From: an uncultured Clostridia bacterium
Lineage (GTDB): Bacteria > Bacillota > Clostridia > Christensenellales > Borkfalkiaceae
Direction: 5' to 3'
Assembly (NCBI GenBank): GCA_904419075.1
Contig: CAJFQM010000006.1
Location: forward strand, 62,001-126,000
DNA: 64,000 nt
Shown: in pieces, positions 17,150 through 27,047 of the stretch
Numbering within the stretch: the stretch's first letter is position 1
Layout: each line of letters opens with the position of its first letter
Notes under the pieces: model-generated
Told to the model about the DNA's origin: nothing
What the model saw: only the letters and a program-made list of their open reading frames with translations
The model's database searches: none
Program-made: the position numbers and the translations under genes

Positions 17150-17954
17150 CGTGGCATTCGGACAGTATTATCCCGCGCAGTCCTTCGTGCATAAATGCGA
17201 TCCGCGCACGAAAATTCTCTTTCTCATCGTCTATATTGCGGCGATCTTCACCGCGAAGAATTTTTACGGGCTTGCGGCTTGCGCGGCGGTTTTCGTGCTC
17301 GTCATGGCATTTTCCCGGGTGCCCGTAAGGAGCGTTCTCCGTTCGGTAAAGGCGATTATTTTTCTCCTTGTATTTACCGCCGTGTTGAATTTATTCTTCT
17401 ATTCGGGCGAGACGGTGCTGGTCAAGTGGGGATTCTTGAAGATCACCAAAGAGGGAATATTTTATACGATTTTTCTGGCGGTGAGATTGTTCCTTCTCGT
17501 AATGGGTTCGGCAATTCTGACCCTGACGACGACGCCCGTTTCTCTGACGGACGGCCTCGAAAGTCTCCTTTATCCTTTGAAACTCGTCCGTTTTCCCGTT
17601 CACGAGCTGGCGCTCATCATGTCTATCGCTCTCAGATTCATTCCCATTCTGACGGACGAAACGGGTCGGATCATCAATGCGCAGAAGGCGCGGGGCGCCG
17701 ATTTCGAAACGGGCGGACTCATTCGGCGGATCAAGGCGATCATTCCCGTGCTGATTCCGCTTTTGATCAGTGCCTTCCGCCGAGCGGACGAATTGGGCGA
17801 CGCGATGGATGCAAGGTGCTATTCGGGCAGTAAAGTTCGCACGAAATATAAGAAATTAACTTTTACATGGCGCGATTTCTTGACGTTTTTCATCGGAGCT
17901 GCGCTTTTGGCGGGTGTAATTTTATTGCGCGTTTATCTGCCGCAGATTATTTGA
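17142..17954 (+). CDS. ecfT: ECF transporter transmembrane coupling protein
   Basis: A 270-residue membrane protein with about five to six helices and two coupling motifs in the cytoplasmic region. The first is a canonical Ala-Arg-Gly (QKARGADFE); the second is Ala-Arg-Cys (AMDARCYSG), a known variation. These grip the ATPase domains of the fused EcfA protein encoded immediately upstream. The ATG at 17142 follows GGGAGG by 8 nt and overlaps ecfA by 8 nt. The ecfA-ecfA-ecfT-truA order is common in Bacillota, usually downstream of ribosomal protein genes, which are not present here. Confidence 0.93.
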   Translation: MRDVAFGQYYPAQSFVHKCDPRTKILFLIVYIAAIFTAKNFYGLAACAAVFVLVMAFSRVPVRSVLRSVKAIIFLLVFTAVLNLFFYSGETVLVKWGFLKITKEGIFYTIFLAVRLFLLVMGSAILTLTTTPVSLTDGLESLLYPLKLVRFPVHELALIMSIALRFIPILTDETGRIINAQKARGADFETGGLIRRIKAIIPVLIPLLISAFRRADELGDAMDARCYSGSKVRTKYKKLTFTWRDFLTFFIGAALLAGVILLRVYLPQII

Positions 17955-18009
17955 TTTTCCGAGGAAAAAACGACTTTTCAGAAAACGCGCGGTTGCAGAC
18001 GGAGGAAAA

Positions 18010-18771
18010 ATGCGTTACGTTTTCAAACTTTCCTATGACGGCACGCGCTATGCGGGCTGGCAGAGACAAAAGAATGCGCTGTCTGTCCAGGAAGCGCTGG
18101 AAAACGCAATGGAGACGGCCTTGGGGGGCTCGTATCGGGTAACGGCCAGCGGCCGGACGGACGCAGGGGTACACGCGGCAGGGCAGATGTGTCACTTCGA
18201 TGCGGAGGGACTGACCGTCCCGCCCGAGAAACTTCCCGATTGCGTCAACCGTTTTCTTCCCTCGGATATCCGAATTCTGGAAGGTTGGGGCGCGACAAGG
18301 CCGGATTTCGACTGTAACCGCAGCGCGAAGAAAAAGACCTATCGTTATTCCCTGTATGTATCGAAACGGGAGATGCCTTTGAAAGAGCGCTTTTCGGTGA
18401 GAGTGGAGGACGCGCCGTCTCTGCAAGCGCTCCGTTCGGCGGCGGCGCTGTTTGAAGGGGAACACGATTTCAAGGCGTTTTGCGCGTCGGGTTCTTCCGT
18501 AAAGACGACGGTGCGGACGGTGTATTCCGTTCGGGTAGAAGAAGGTGGAACGTTCGGCGGCAGAGATTTGAAGATATATGTCTGCGGAAACGGATTTTTA
18601 TATAATATGGTACGAACGATGGCTGGAGAGCTTTTGGATATCGCTTCGGGAAGGCGGAGCGGGGAGAGCCTGCGGGAAGCCTTTGTTTCGGGAAGGCGGG
18701 AGCTGCTCGGAAAGACGATGCCCGCCAAGGGACTGACGCTGATGGATGTGGATTACGAGGAGGAATTTTGA
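18010..18771 (+). CDS. truA: tRNA pseudouridine(38-40) synthase TruA
   Basis: A 253-residue enzyme that isomerises uridines 38-40 in the tRNA anticodon stem. The catalytic Asp51 sits in SGRTDAGVHA, and the N-terminal LSYDGTRYAGWQ is typical of the family. Length is normal. It starts with GGAGG 55 nt after ecfT and is probably in the same transcript. Its stop lies 3 nt before the next gene, whose ribosome binding site is within truA. Confidence 0.97.
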   Translation: MRYVFKLSYDGTRYAGWQRQKNALSVQEALENAMETALGGSYRVTASGRTDAGVHAAGQMCHFDAEGLTVPPEKLPDCVNRFLPSDIRILEGWGATRPDFDCNRSAKKKTYRYSLYVSKREMPLKERFSVRVEDAPSLQALRSAAALFEGEHDFKAFCASGSSVKTTVRTVYSVRVEEGGTFGGRDLKIYVCGNGFLYNMVRTMAGELLDIASGRRSGESLREAFVSGRRELLGKTMPAKGLTLMDVDYEEEF

Positions 18772-18774
18772 GAG

Positions 18775-19908
18775 ATGAAAGAAACAAAGCGATATAATCC
18801 GAACTCGTTCAATGCCGTGCACGCGGCCGTTGCATATTTGGCTTTTTGGCTGATGATGTTCGTCACCGCGTTTCTTTTTTCCGCGGTTTTGGATTCGCGA
18901 AGAAATTTTGAAGTTTCCGATTATTCTCCGTATCTCGTGTTGGAATCCGTTCTGATTGCCGCAGGGATGGGTCTTGTTGCGTTGATCATGTGCCTGTCGG
19001 CCAATGTCAGGCCCGTCAACGGCGGCGGATTTCTCGCACGCAAGGGCTGCGGAATGGAAATTTTAATGGCTTTTGTGCTTATCGGCGGACTTTTGGCTGT
19101 TTTTATGCCTTTGTCGAGCAGTTTCGGCACCGAAATCCGAAATATACAATTTTCTCTCGGCTTTCCGTCGGCAAGCGGCGGAGACGTTCCGATTGCCCCT
19201 AGTTTTTGGGCGTATGTCTATATTTTTATCTGTACCCCTTTGCTGCCTGCGATTTTCGAAGAACTCCTGTTCCGCGGCGTCATTTTGCGGGGGCTTCTGC
19301 AATTCGGAAAAGTGCCGGCCGTAATCCTTTCGGGCTTTTTCTTCGCGCTCGCACACGGCAGTTTTGAACAGTTTATTTATCAGTTCCTTACGGGAATGAT
19401 ATTCGGGGTTTTGGTATTGGAGACAAAAAATCTCGTCTTGGGAATGGCGGCGCATTTTGCCAATAATTTCTTTGCGGTCTTATTCAGTCTCGTGCTGAGC
19501 GGGGTCGAAGTTTCGGCGGAAGGCCGTCCGCATGCGGAGGTATATTCGTCGATCGCGATGATCATGATTTATGCGGTCGGAACGGTTTGCCTCATTGCGG
19601 GGATCGTATATTTCGGAAAGAGGATGTTGCATTCTCAAAGAATTCCCGACCATTCCTGCGGAAATGTAAGGGCTTCTTTTGTGGTCAACGATATGGTTTC
19701 GGGAACGCTCGTGGAAGAAAAATCGTGGTATGACTGCGGCGGATTGGAAGAGAGCGACGGGGAACAGAAATGTTTTCTCGTCGGAAAAAAGGGAAGAAGT
19801 AAAATCAACCGCAAAGCGAAAATGGGGCTTTCGATTTTGCTTCTCGCAATCGGTTTTGCAATCGCTTTGGCGATGTCGTTGGTTTCTTTGATAGGATTTG
19901 CGACCTGA
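18775..19908 (+). CDS. CPBP-family intramembrane metalloprotease
   Basis: A 377-residue polytopic membrane protein with the three CPBP (Abi/CAAX protease-like) motifs: EELLFRG at residues 162-168, a Phe-x3-His in FALAHGSFEQ and a His-x3-Asn in AHFANNF. These form the membrane-embedded metal site. Bacterial members act in bacteriocin self-immunity, prenyl-protein processing or unknown proteolysis. After the protease core there are further membrane helices and a hydrophilic stretch (about 290-350) before a final helix. It is likely co-transcribed with truA. Confidence 0.88.
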   Translation: MKETKRYNPNSFNAVHAAVAYLAFWLMMFVTAFLFSAVLDSRRNFEVSDYSPYLVLESVLIAAGMGLVALIMCLSANVRPVNGGGFLARKGCGMEILMAFVLIGGLLAVFMPLSSSFGTEIRNIQFSLGFPSASGGDVPIAPSFWAYVYIFICTPLLPAIFEELLFRGVILRGLLQFGKVPAVILSGFFFALAHGSFEQFIYQFLTGMIFGVLVLETKNLVLGMAAHFANNFFAVLFSLVLSGVEVSAEGRPHAEVYSSIAMIMIYAVGTVCLIAGIVYFGKRMLHSQRIPDHSCGNVRASFVVNDMVSGTLVEEKSWYDCGGLEESDGEQKCFLVGKKGRSKINRKAKMGLSILLLAIGFAIALAMSLVSLIGFAT

Positions 19909-19968
19909 ACGTTTTAAGGGAAGAATAAATAAAGATAATGAATCGGCCGATGATCGGCGGGAGTGTTT

Positions 19969-20940
19969 ATGGAAATATATATAATTTATCGCGCGTTCGT
20001 TTCGATTTTCGCTACGGTGCGCGGACTCGAACAAGTAGACGGAAAAATGCTGTTTACCGCCTTGGGAATAGGGGGCGGCATCTGGTTGGTGCTCTTTGTC
20101 TTGCAGGGGTTCGGACTCTATGCGATGGCAAAAAAACGCGAGATGAAAAACAAATGGCTCGTGTTCGTGCCGTTCGCCTCTGTCTGGTATATGGGAAAGC
20201 TCGCGGGTTCGTGCGATGTTTTCGGCAAAAAGATGAAGCGTCCCGGCCTGTATACGATGATTTCCCAAGTCGTAACCGTCCTTGTATGTTCGGCCGCGAT
20301 AGCGGTGGAAATTCTTCTGTTTACCACATACGGAACGGAAGAATATAAGGTCATCGGGGAATACGGGGTACAATGGAGCAATCTTCCTCCCGCGGGCAGA
20401 TACGCTTTCAATTTTTACGTCATCAGCGACTATATTATTTCGATTGTGGAACTCGTCTATCTGGTTCTTTTGTTTATCCTTTTGATGGGATTGTATAAAA
20501 AGTACTATACGCGCGGATATATGTTGCTTTCCTTCCTGGCACTCTTTATTCCCATGTCGAGATATATTGCAATATTCGTCATTCGCAACAATAAAGCAAT
20601 CGATTACGAAGCGTATATGCGCGCCCGCAGGGAGGAATTTATCCGCCGTCAGCAGCAACAGCAAAATCCTTACGGCCGTCCTCCTTACAATCAGGGGCCT
20701 TATAACCAAGGGCCTTACAATCAGGGCCCTTATAATCAGTCGCCGTACGGACAGAATCCCTATCAGCCGCCTTATGGCGGGCAACAGGGAACGCCGCCTC
20801 CTCAGGAGGATCCTTTCTCGGAATTTTCTTCCAAGGGAAGCGGTACTCCGAAACAAAGCGAAGAGAATCGGGAAAATGCTTCGGGGGAGGATACCAAAAA
20901 ATCGGGCGGAAGTTCGGATTCGGATGATCTGTTCGGTTGA
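19969..20940 (+). CDS. Polytopic membrane protein with Asn/Gln-Pro-Tyr repeat tail
   Basis: A 323-residue protein: about five membrane helices in the first 215 residues, then a long hydrophilic tail. The tail holds an Arg/Gln-rich stretch, four near-exact repeats of a five-residue Asn-Gln-Gly-Pro-Tyr type unit (about 240-262), a Pro-rich part and an acidic Ser/Asp-rich end. The DNA of the repeats is also periodic (about 20683-20745). The ATG at 19969 is preferred over the in-frame GTG at 19963 because of spacing from GGGAG. No catalytic motif is seen. Low-complexity NPY/QPY tails occur on membrane proteins of Clostridia, but the function is unknown. Confidence 0.65.
   Translation: MEIYIIYRAFVSIFATVRGLEQVDGKMLFTALGIGGGIWLVLFVLQGFGLYAMAKKREMKNKWLVFVPFASVWYMGKLAGSCDVFGKKMKRPGLYTMISQVVTVLVCSAAIAVEILLFTTYGTEEYKVIGEYGVQWSNLPPAGRYAFNFYVISDYIISIVELVYLVLLFILLMGLYKKYYTRGYMLLSFLALFIPMSRYIAIFVIRNNKAIDYEAYMRARREEFIRRQQQQQNPYGRPPYNQGPYNQGPYNQGPYNQSPYGQNPYQPPYGGQQGTPPPQEDPFSEFSSKGSGTPKQSEENRENASGEDTKKSGGSSDSDDLFG
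20683..20745 (+). repeat. In-frame 15-bp tandem repeats encoding NQGPY units
   Basis: Four tandem units of about 15 bp that differ mainly at third positions. They are in frame, so copy-number change would lengthen or shorten the tail without frameshift. Confidence 0.75.
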
Positions 20941-20980
20941 TTGAGAAGGCAGAAAACCGTTTCGGGCAGACGAAAAAAAT

Positions 20981-21024
20981 AAAAAGGCGGAAATAAGCGA
21001 AAGTTATAATTCCGCCTTTTTTTT
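20981..21024 (+). terminator. Terminator after the repeat-tailed membrane protein gene
   Basis: A 12-bp stem (20981-20992 with 21010-21021) including A and T tracts, followed by more T. It separates the ecf-truA block from mnmE. Confidence 0.85.
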
Positions 21025-21046
21025 CTGTAAAAATACTTCAAAACGG

Positions 21047-21075
21047 TTTACACGGTGAAAGCTCTGTGATATAAT
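21047..21075 (+). promoter_or_regulatory. Sigma-A promoter of mnmE
   Basis: TTTACA (21047-21052), 17-nt spacer, TATAAT (21070-21075), about 40 nt before the start codon. Confidence 0.85.
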
Positions 21076-21118
21076 AAGAATAATCATAAATTAGAGTTAT
21101 AGCAAGGAGGCGTAAAAA

Positions 21119-22459
21119 ATGAAGGAAAGAAACATAGCGGCAATCGCCACGCCTCCCGGAAAAGGGGGCGTGGCGATCGTGCGGATCAGTGGCGACAGTC
21201 CTCTTTCCATAGCGGAAAAAATGTTCGTTCCGTCGGGAAAGACGGCGGTGAAGGATTTTCAGCCGTATCGTCTGTATCCGGGCGAAATCGACGGCGGAAA
21301 CTTTACCGATTACGGACTTTGCGTATATTTCAAAGCTCCCGCCAGCTATACGGGCGAAGACGTGGTGGAATTTCACTGTCACGGTGGGGAGAATATCGCC
21401 CGCGGGATTTTGAAACGGACTTTCCGGTTCGGCGCGGCGGCTGCCGGGCGCGGGGAATTTACCAAGCGGGCGTTTCTCAACGGAAAACTTTCCCTTGCAT
21501 CCGCCGAAGGAATCGCGGACATGATCAACGGGGAATCGGAAGCGGAAGTCAGGGCGGGGTATCTTCTTTACAGCGAGCGGTTGACGGAAAAAGTTCGGGA
21601 AATTCAAGCTCTTCTCAAAGAAGTACTGGCGGGGATCGACGCGGCGATCGATTATCCCGAAGAGGGAATCGAGGAGGAATCTACGGACGATATACGTTTG
21701 ACTCTGCAACGCGCGAAGGGAGAAGTTTCCGTTCTTCTTTCCGGATATTCTAAGGGCAAAAAAATAAAATCGGGGGTTACGGTCGCCCTCTGCGGCAAGC
21801 CGAATACGGGAAAGAGTTCTCTTTTGAACAGGCTTCTCGGCTATGAAAAAGCGATCGTATCGGATATTGCGGGTACGACGCGGGACGCGGTGGAAGGCGT
21901 GTTGGAAATCGAGGGCGTGCGTTTCAATCTTTACGATACGGCGGGAGTGCGCGAGAGCGGAGACAGGATAGAAAATATCGGTATCGAGCGCGCGGAAAAT
22001 ATCGTCCGTTCCGCGGATCTCGTAGTGTTCGTGGCGGATTCGGCGGCGGGGACGGACGGAGACGATGCGCGCGTTTTGGAGCTCGCGAAGGGCAAACCGC
22101 TCGTGAAGGTTTTCAATAAAATCGACCTGACGAACGACGAAACGGAGACGGACGCCGACGTTCTGACCTCCGCGGTGACAGGCGAGGGAATAGAGAGGCT
22201 GAAAGAGCTCCTTTACGAAAAGAGTTTCGGCGCCCGCGGAGAAGATGCGGCGTTTCTCATAGAGGAAAGACACTATGATGCGTTAAGAAGGGCGGAAACG
22301 GCTCTTAAACGGGCGGTTGCGGCCTGCGGCGAATTATCTCTCGACCTCGTGGGAATCGACGTCGGCGATGCGTGGGAGAGCCTCGGAGAGATTACGGGAG
22401 AGACGGCTTCGGAATCGATTATCGAAGAAATTTTCTCGAAATTTTGCGTAGGGAAATAA
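21119..22459 (+). CDS. mnmE: tRNA-modification GTPase MnmE
   Basis: A 446-residue enzyme which, with MnmG, builds the 5-carboxymethylaminomethyl group on wobble uridines. An N-terminal formyl-THF-binding domain is followed by a helical domain with an inserted G domain: GKPNTGKSS near residue 225, DIAGTTRD, DTAG and NKID. The C-terminus FCVGK carries the conserved Cys-x-Gly-Lys motif needed for modification. It has a strong GGAGG site and its own promoter. MnmG, often adjacent, is not in this window. Confidence 0.97.
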   Translation: MKERNIAAIATPPGKGGVAIVRISGDSPLSIAEKMFVPSGKTAVKDFQPYRLYPGEIDGGNFTDYGLCVYFKAPASYTGEDVVEFHCHGGENIARGILKRTFRFGAAAAGRGEFTKRAFLNGKLSLASAEGIADMINGESEAEVRAGYLLYSERLTEKVREIQALLKEVLAGIDAAIDYPEEGIEEESTDDIRLTLQRAKGEVSVLLSGYSKGKKIKSGVTVALCGKPNTGKSSLLNRLLGYEKAIVSDIAGTTRDAVEGVLEIEGVRFNLYDTAGVRESGDRIENIGIERAENIVRSADLVVFVADSAAGTDGDDARVLELAKGKPLVKVFNKIDLTNDETETDADVLTSAVTGEGIERLKELLYEKSFGARGEDAAFLIEERHYDALRRAETALKRAVAACGELSLDLVGIDVGDAWESLGEITGETASESIIEEIFSKFCVGK

Positions 22460-22484
22460 ACGGCGGGAAGAAAGAGGGAGAATT

Positions 22485-23378
22485 ATGGTCAATCTTGAAT
22501 TATACAGAGTATTTTATACGGTGGCGAAATGCGGCAGCCTGACCAAGGCGGCGGAAGAATTGTATATTTCCCAGCCGGCCGTTTCTCAGTCGATAAAGCA
22601 GCTGGAAAATCAGCTGGGAATATCCCTGTTCAACCGTACGCATCGCGGCATGGAGCTTTCCGCGCAGGGTGGAAAATTGATTTTTTCCAAAATCGAACAG
22701 GCGCTCAATCTCCTCAACGAAGCGGAAGATATGATCGCCCAGCTGAATACGTCCGCTTCGGGGACGATACGGATCGGCGCTTCGGATACGATTTTCGAGT
22801 ATTTCCTCGCGGATAAAATCGTGACGTATCACGAAAAATTCCCCGCGGTGAAGATAGAGCTGGTTTCCGACCTTACGCATAAGACGCTGGAAGCGCTGAA
22901 AACGAATAAATGCGACGTAGGGTTTATCAATCTTCCCATCCCCTCCGATCCCGAGCTTACCGTATACGGCAACTGTATGCGGCTCACGGACGTGTTTGTA
23001 ACGAACGAACAGCATATAGAATTGACGAAGGGAGTTATTCCCTTGTCGAAATTGCAGGAATATCCCCTGATTTTAATGGATCCGAACACGATTGCGCGGA
23101 AATCGATGACGGTCTTTCTGGAAAATAACGGGATCGAATTGAAACCGTCGATTGAAATCAGCAGTTGGGATCTCATGAAACGTCTGGTGATCCGCGGCAT
23201 GGGAGTGGGCTGTATTCCGAGGGAATACGCTCTTCATCGTCTGGCGGATAAATCCATGTACGAAATCAAGACGGATCCCGCGCTTCCCGCGCGGTCTGTC
23301 GGCATGGCGCTGCCCAAAAACGCACAGATTCCCTATGCGCTCCGCGCGTTTATAGATCTTTTCGATTTGGATATATAA
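22485..23378 (+). CDS. LysR-family transcriptional regulator
   Basis: A 297-residue regulator. Residues 1-65 form a winged helix-turn-helix with the family pattern (LTKAAEELYISQPAVSQSIKQLE). Residues 88-297 form a periplasmic-binding-protein-like effector domain. It starts 25 nt after mnmE with GAGGGAG. LysR regulators usually control a divergent operon, but here the gene runs with its neighbours, so no target can be named. Confidence 0.92.
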   Translation: MVNLELYRVFYTVAKCGSLTKAAEELYISQPAVSQSIKQLENQLGISLFNRTHRGMELSAQGGKLIFSKIEQALNLLNEAEDMIAQLNTSASGTIRIGASDTIFEYFLADKIVTYHEKFPAVKIELVSDLTHKTLEALKTNKCDVGFINLPIPSDPELTVYGNCMRLTDVFVTNEQHIELTKGVIPLSKLQEYPLILMDPNTIARKSMTVFLENNGIELKPSIEISSWDLMKRLVIRGMGVGCIPREYALHRLADKSMYEIKTDPALPARSVGMALPKNAQIPYALRAFIDLFDLDI

Positions 23379-23451
23379 GAATTTCGGCAACGGAAATTCT
23401 TGATACAGGCTTTTTATAGGAAAAAAGGCCGTTTTATAGAGGAAAAAGACA

Positions 23452-25260
23452 ATGGCGAAACCCAATCCGCTTCTCAGAAATTTTTGTATTATTGCACATA
23501 TCGACCACGGCAAGAGCACGCTTGCCGACCGCCTCATCGAGCGCACGGGCCAAGTCTCCAAGAGGGACATGGAGGAGCAGCTCCTCGACAGCATGGACAT
23601 CGAGCGGGAGCGCGGCATTACGATCAAACTCACGCCCGTCCGCATGTATTATACGGCGAAGGACGGAAAGGAATACGAATTCAACCTCATCGACACGCCG
23701 GGACATGTGGACTTTACGTACGAAGTCAGCCGTTCTCTGGCTGCCTGCGAGGGCGCGATCCTCGTGGTGGACGCCACGCAGGGAGTGGAGGCGCAGACGC
23801 TTGCGAACGTCTATCTCGCGATAGAGAATAATCTCGAAATTTTGCCCGTCGTCAATAAAATCGACCTTCCCAGCGCGCGCGTGGACGAGGCGAAAAAGGA
23901 AATCGAAGAGGTCATCGGGTTGGATGCGAGCTATGCTCCCTGTGTATCCGCCAAAGAGGGATTGAATATAGACGATCTCCTCGAAGCGATCGTCAAATAT
24001 TTCCCGCCTCCCGACGGGGATACGGACAAGCCGCTGAAAGCGCTCATTTTTGACAGCTACTACGACAATTATAAAGGGGTCATTCTCTTCGTCCGCCTCA
24101 AAGACGGCAGGGTAAAGGTCGGGGATAAAATCAAGACCTTCCTTTCCGATACCGTGTACGACGTCACGGAGGTGGGTGCCTTTGCCCCCAATCTCCTTCC
24201 GAAAGCCGAGCTCGCCGCGGGCGAGGTCGGCTATATCGCGGCTTCCATCAAGTCCATTCAGGACGTGGCGGTAGGCGATACGGTAACTTTTGCGCTCAAT
24301 CCCGCGGCCGAGCCGCTCCCCGGGTATAAAAAAGTACAGCCGGTGGTGTTCTGCGGTATTTATCCTCTGGACGGGAGCCGCTTCAACGACCTGAAAGACG
24401 CGATTATGAAATTACAGCTCAACGATGCGTCCCTGATTTTCGAACCCGATACTTCCGTGGCGCTCGGCTTCGGGTTCCGATGCGGATTTTTGGGGCTCTT
24501 GCACATGGAGATCATTCAGGAGCGGATAGAGCGGGAGTTTAATCTCGAAATCATCACTACGGCGCCCAGCGTCAGCTATCTCGTGCATAAGACGGACGGA
24601 ACGGAATTTTTCGTGGACAATCCTTCCCACCTGCCCGAGCCCTCCGATATCGAGTATATGGAAGAGCCCATCGTCAAGGCGGATATCTATACGCCGCCCG
24701 ACTATATGGGCCCCGTAATGGATCTCTGTAAAGAAAAGCGCGGGGTATTCAAGAATATGACCTATCTCGACGAACGCCGCGTAAAGCTGGAATATACGCT
24801 CCCCCTGAACGAAATCGTCTATGACTTTTTCGACGGACTCAAATCGCGGACGAAGGGATACGCGAGTTTCGATTATGAAATCGCGGGTTACGAGCGTTCC
24901 AAATTGGTCAAATTGGATATCCTTCTGAACGGAGAAGTATGCGACGCGCTTTCGACCATCGTTTTCGAAGACAGAGCCTACGAGCGGGGGCGGACGCTTT
25001 GTGAAAATTTGAAGGAAGCCATTCCTCGTCAACTGTTCGAGGTTCCCGTACAGGCGGCAATCGGCGGGAAAATTATCGCCCGCGAGACGGTCAAGGCGGT
25101 TCGGAAGGACGTCCTTGCCAAGTGTTACGGCGGCGACATCACGAGAAAGCGCAAGCTCCTCGAAAAGCAGAAGGAGGGGAAAAAGCGCATGCGCCAGGTC
25201 GGAAGCGTACAGGTTCCCTCCGAAGTGTTCATGGAAATTCTCAAAACGAATAAAGATTGA
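23452..25260 (+). CDS. lepA: Elongation factor 4 (LepA), back-translocating GTPase
   Basis: A 602-residue translational GTPase of normal length. N-terminal motifs are [24 protein letters not shown] and NKIDLP. The C-terminal LepA-specific domain ends in [18 protein letters not shown]4 acts on stalled ribosomes and in ribosome biogenesis. The gene follows the LysR gene by 73 nt, where a short inverted repeat (23377-23385 with 23393-23401) lacks a T-run. lepA next to hemW is a common Bacillota arrangement; here a small MGMT-like gene is inserted between them. Confidence 0.97.
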   Translation: MAKPNPLLRNFCIIAHIDHGKSTLADRLIERTGQVSKRDMEEQLLDSMDIERERGITIKLTPVRMYYTAKDGKEYEFNLIDTPGHVDFTYEVSRSLAACEGAILVVDATQGVEAQTLANVYLAIENNLEILPVVNKIDLPSARVDEAKKEIEEVIGLDASYAPCVSAKEGLNIDDLLEAIVKYFPPPDGDTDKPLKALIFDSYYDNYKGVILFVRLKDGRVKVGDKIKTFLSDTVYDVTEVGAFAPNLLPKAELAAGEVGYIAASIKSIQDVAVGDTVTFALNPAAEPLPGYKKVQPVVFCGIYPLDGSRFNDLKDAIMKLQLNDASLIFEPDTSVALGFGFRCGFLGLLHMEIIQERIEREFNLEIITTAPSVSYLVHKTDGTEFFVDNPSHLPEPSDIEYMEEPIVKADIYTPPDYMGPVMDLCKEKRGVFKNMTYLDERRVKLEYTLPLNEIVYDFFDGLKSRTKGYASFDYEIAGYERSKLVKLDILLNGEVCDALSTIVFEDRAYERGRTLCENLKEAIPRQLFEVPVQAAIGGKIIARETVKAVRKDVLAKCYGGDITRKRKLLEKQKEGKKRMRQVGSVQVPSEVFMEILKTNKD

Positions 25261-25324
25261 CAGATCCGGGCCGACTTCAATAAACCGGCAGGAAACGGAA
25301 ATCGTTTCAAGGCGGAGGCGGAAA

Positions 25325-25657
25325 ATGGCAAATTCTTTTTTCGAGCGCGTATATAAATTGCTGAAACAGATCCCGAAAGGGAAAGTAGTGACCTACGGAC
25401 AGATCGCGGTCATGCTGGGATGTCCCCGCATGGCGCGTCAGGTAGGCTATGCGCTGCACGTCAATCCCGAACCGGGCGTTATCCCGTGTCATCGGGTGCT
25501 CAACCGTTTCGGCGCCCTGGCGCCCGCCTTTGCGTTCGGCGGAGCGGAGATACAGGCGGCGCTGCTCGAAGCGGAAGGCATAGAGGTGCGGGAGGACTTT
25601 ACGGTAGATCTCGATAAATACCGTTGGGACGGCAAGGAGGCCGTCGTGGATTTTTAA
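25325..25657 (+). CDS. MGMT-like DNA-binding / alkyltransferase-type small protein
   Basis: A 110-residue protein equal to the C-terminal domain of O6-methylguanine-DNA methyltransferase. It has the YGQIA and HTH region (23-48) and the active-site PCHR with Cys55. It lacks the N-terminal Ogt domain. Alkyltransferase-like (Atl) proteins have this size but carry Trp instead of Cys, whereas here the acceptor Cys is kept, so methyl transfer is possible. ATG 25325 follows GGCGGAGGCGG; the longer upstream frame overlaps lepA. It ends 8 nt before hemW and is likely in the lepA-hemW transcript. Confidence 0.85.
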   Translation: MANSFFERVYKLLKQIPKGKVVTYGQIAVMLGCPRMARQVGYALHVNPEPGVIPCHRVLNRFGALAPAFAFGGAEIQAALLEAEGIEVREDFTVDLDKYRWDGKEAVVDF

Positions 25658-25665
25658 GGAGAATT

Positions 25666-26784
25666 ATGGCAGGTATCTATATTCATATCCCGTTTTGCAG
25701 ACATAAGTGCAGTTATTGCGATTTCGTTTCCTTTCCCGACAAAATCGACTATGCCGAAGCCTATATGGCCTGTCTGTATAAAGAATTGAAAATGCGCGGC
25801 AAAGAACTGCGGGATTATACTTTCGATACGGTGTATTTCGGCGGCGGAACGCCTTCCTATATTCCGCCGAAGCTCATTCTCGGCGCGATGAATCAGATAC
25901 GCAAGTGTTTTACGCTTTCAAAGGACGCGGAAGTGACGCTGGAACTCAATCCGGGTACGATCGGGGAGAGTAAAGTAAAGATTTATAAAGAAGCGGGGAT
26001 CAACCGCTATTCGATAGGACTTCAAACGGCGATAGACGAACAGCTCGCGGATATCGGACGTATCCATAACGTTCGGGATTACGTATACGCGACGAAACTT
26101 CTGAAAGGGGAAAATTTCAGCACCGACGTCATGCTCGGTCTGAAAAATCAGAGCAAAGAAGACATCGGAAAGACGATAGAGCTCGCGGCGGCATGCGGCT
26201 CGAAACACATATCCATGTATGCGTTGACGGTGGAGGACGGCACGCCCATATACACCGATTATCTCAACGGAGAACTGCCCGATTCGGACGAGGTCGCGGA
26301 TATGTACGATTTCGGGAGAAAACTCCTCAAAAAGTTCGGCTTCGAGCGCTACGAGATTTCCAATTTTGCAAAGCCGGGCTTTGAAAGCAGACATAATCTC
26401 AATTATTGGAAGCGGGGCGAATATATCGGTTTCGGCGTGGCTGCAAGCTCCTTTATGAAGGGAAAGAGGTTTACCAATACCTTTAATTTGGACGAATACA
26501 TGAAATGCATAATTTCCGGTTTTTATCCCGCGATAGACTGCGAGGAGGTCTCGGAAACCGATGCAAAATTCGAATTTATCATGCTCGGCCTGCGCACGAA
26601 ATACGGGGTTTCCCTCTCGGAGTATGAAAAGAACTTCGGCAGTTCTCTCGAATCGGATTTCCCCAAAGCATTGGAAAAGAGCGGCCGCTATCTCGAACGG
26701 GAAGGGGATACGCTGAGAATCAAAGACAAGTATTTGTACGTTCAGAACTCCGTGCTCATGCCCTTCATGGAAGAACATGCGTGA
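25666..26784 (+). CDS. hemW: Radical SAM heme chaperone HemW
   Basis: A 372-residue radical SAM protein. The cluster motif CxxxCxxC is at Cys11, Cys15 and Cys18, followed by the GGGTPS motif. HNLNYWKRGEYIGFG marks HemW, as distinct from coproporphyrinogen dehydrogenase HemN. HemW binds heme and delivers it to target proteins. ATG 25666 is chosen for AAGGAG at the right distance and for homology from the first residue. About 260 nt of apparently non-coding DNA follow (26785-27047), with a weak possible promoter (TTGAAC at 26864, 16-nt spacer, GATAAT at 26886). Confidence 0.93.
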   Translation: MAGIYIHIPFCRHKCSYCDFVSFPDKIDYAEAYMACLYKELKMRGKELRDYTFDTVYFGGGTPSYIPPKLILGAMNQIRKCFTLSKDAEVTLELNPGTIGESKVKIYKEAGINRYSIGLQTAIDEQLADIGRIHNVRDYVYATKLLKGENFSTDVMLGLKNQSKEDIGKTIELAAACGSKHISMYALTVEDGTPIYTDYLNGELPDSDEVADMYDFGRKLLKKFGFERYEISNFAKPGFESRHNLNYWKRGEYIGFGVAASSFMKGKRFTNTFNLDEYMKCIISGFYPAIDCEEVSETDAKFEFIMLGLRTKYGVSLSEYEKNFGSSLESDFPKALEKSGRYLEREGDTLRIKDKYLYVQNSVLMPFMEEHA

Positions 26785-27047
26785 CGCGTGCCTGATTTCA
26801 TAAACGGCAAAGTTCTGCGTTTTTGTTCGCTCGCTTACTATCGGTTAGCTTCTTTGCGGCGCCTTGAACTGCGGGCTTCCAAACAGATAATTCTGTTTAC
26901 GGAATGTGAAAAATCGGTAAGAAATAAAAATTTTTTCCGATTGCCGCAACCGAAAGAGAAAAGATTTCTACTCTTATAAAAGAAAAATTTTCAGACCGAG
27001 CGGTCGGACAAGCGAGGCGGAATATAGAAAAAGGCGGTGAATTGGTT

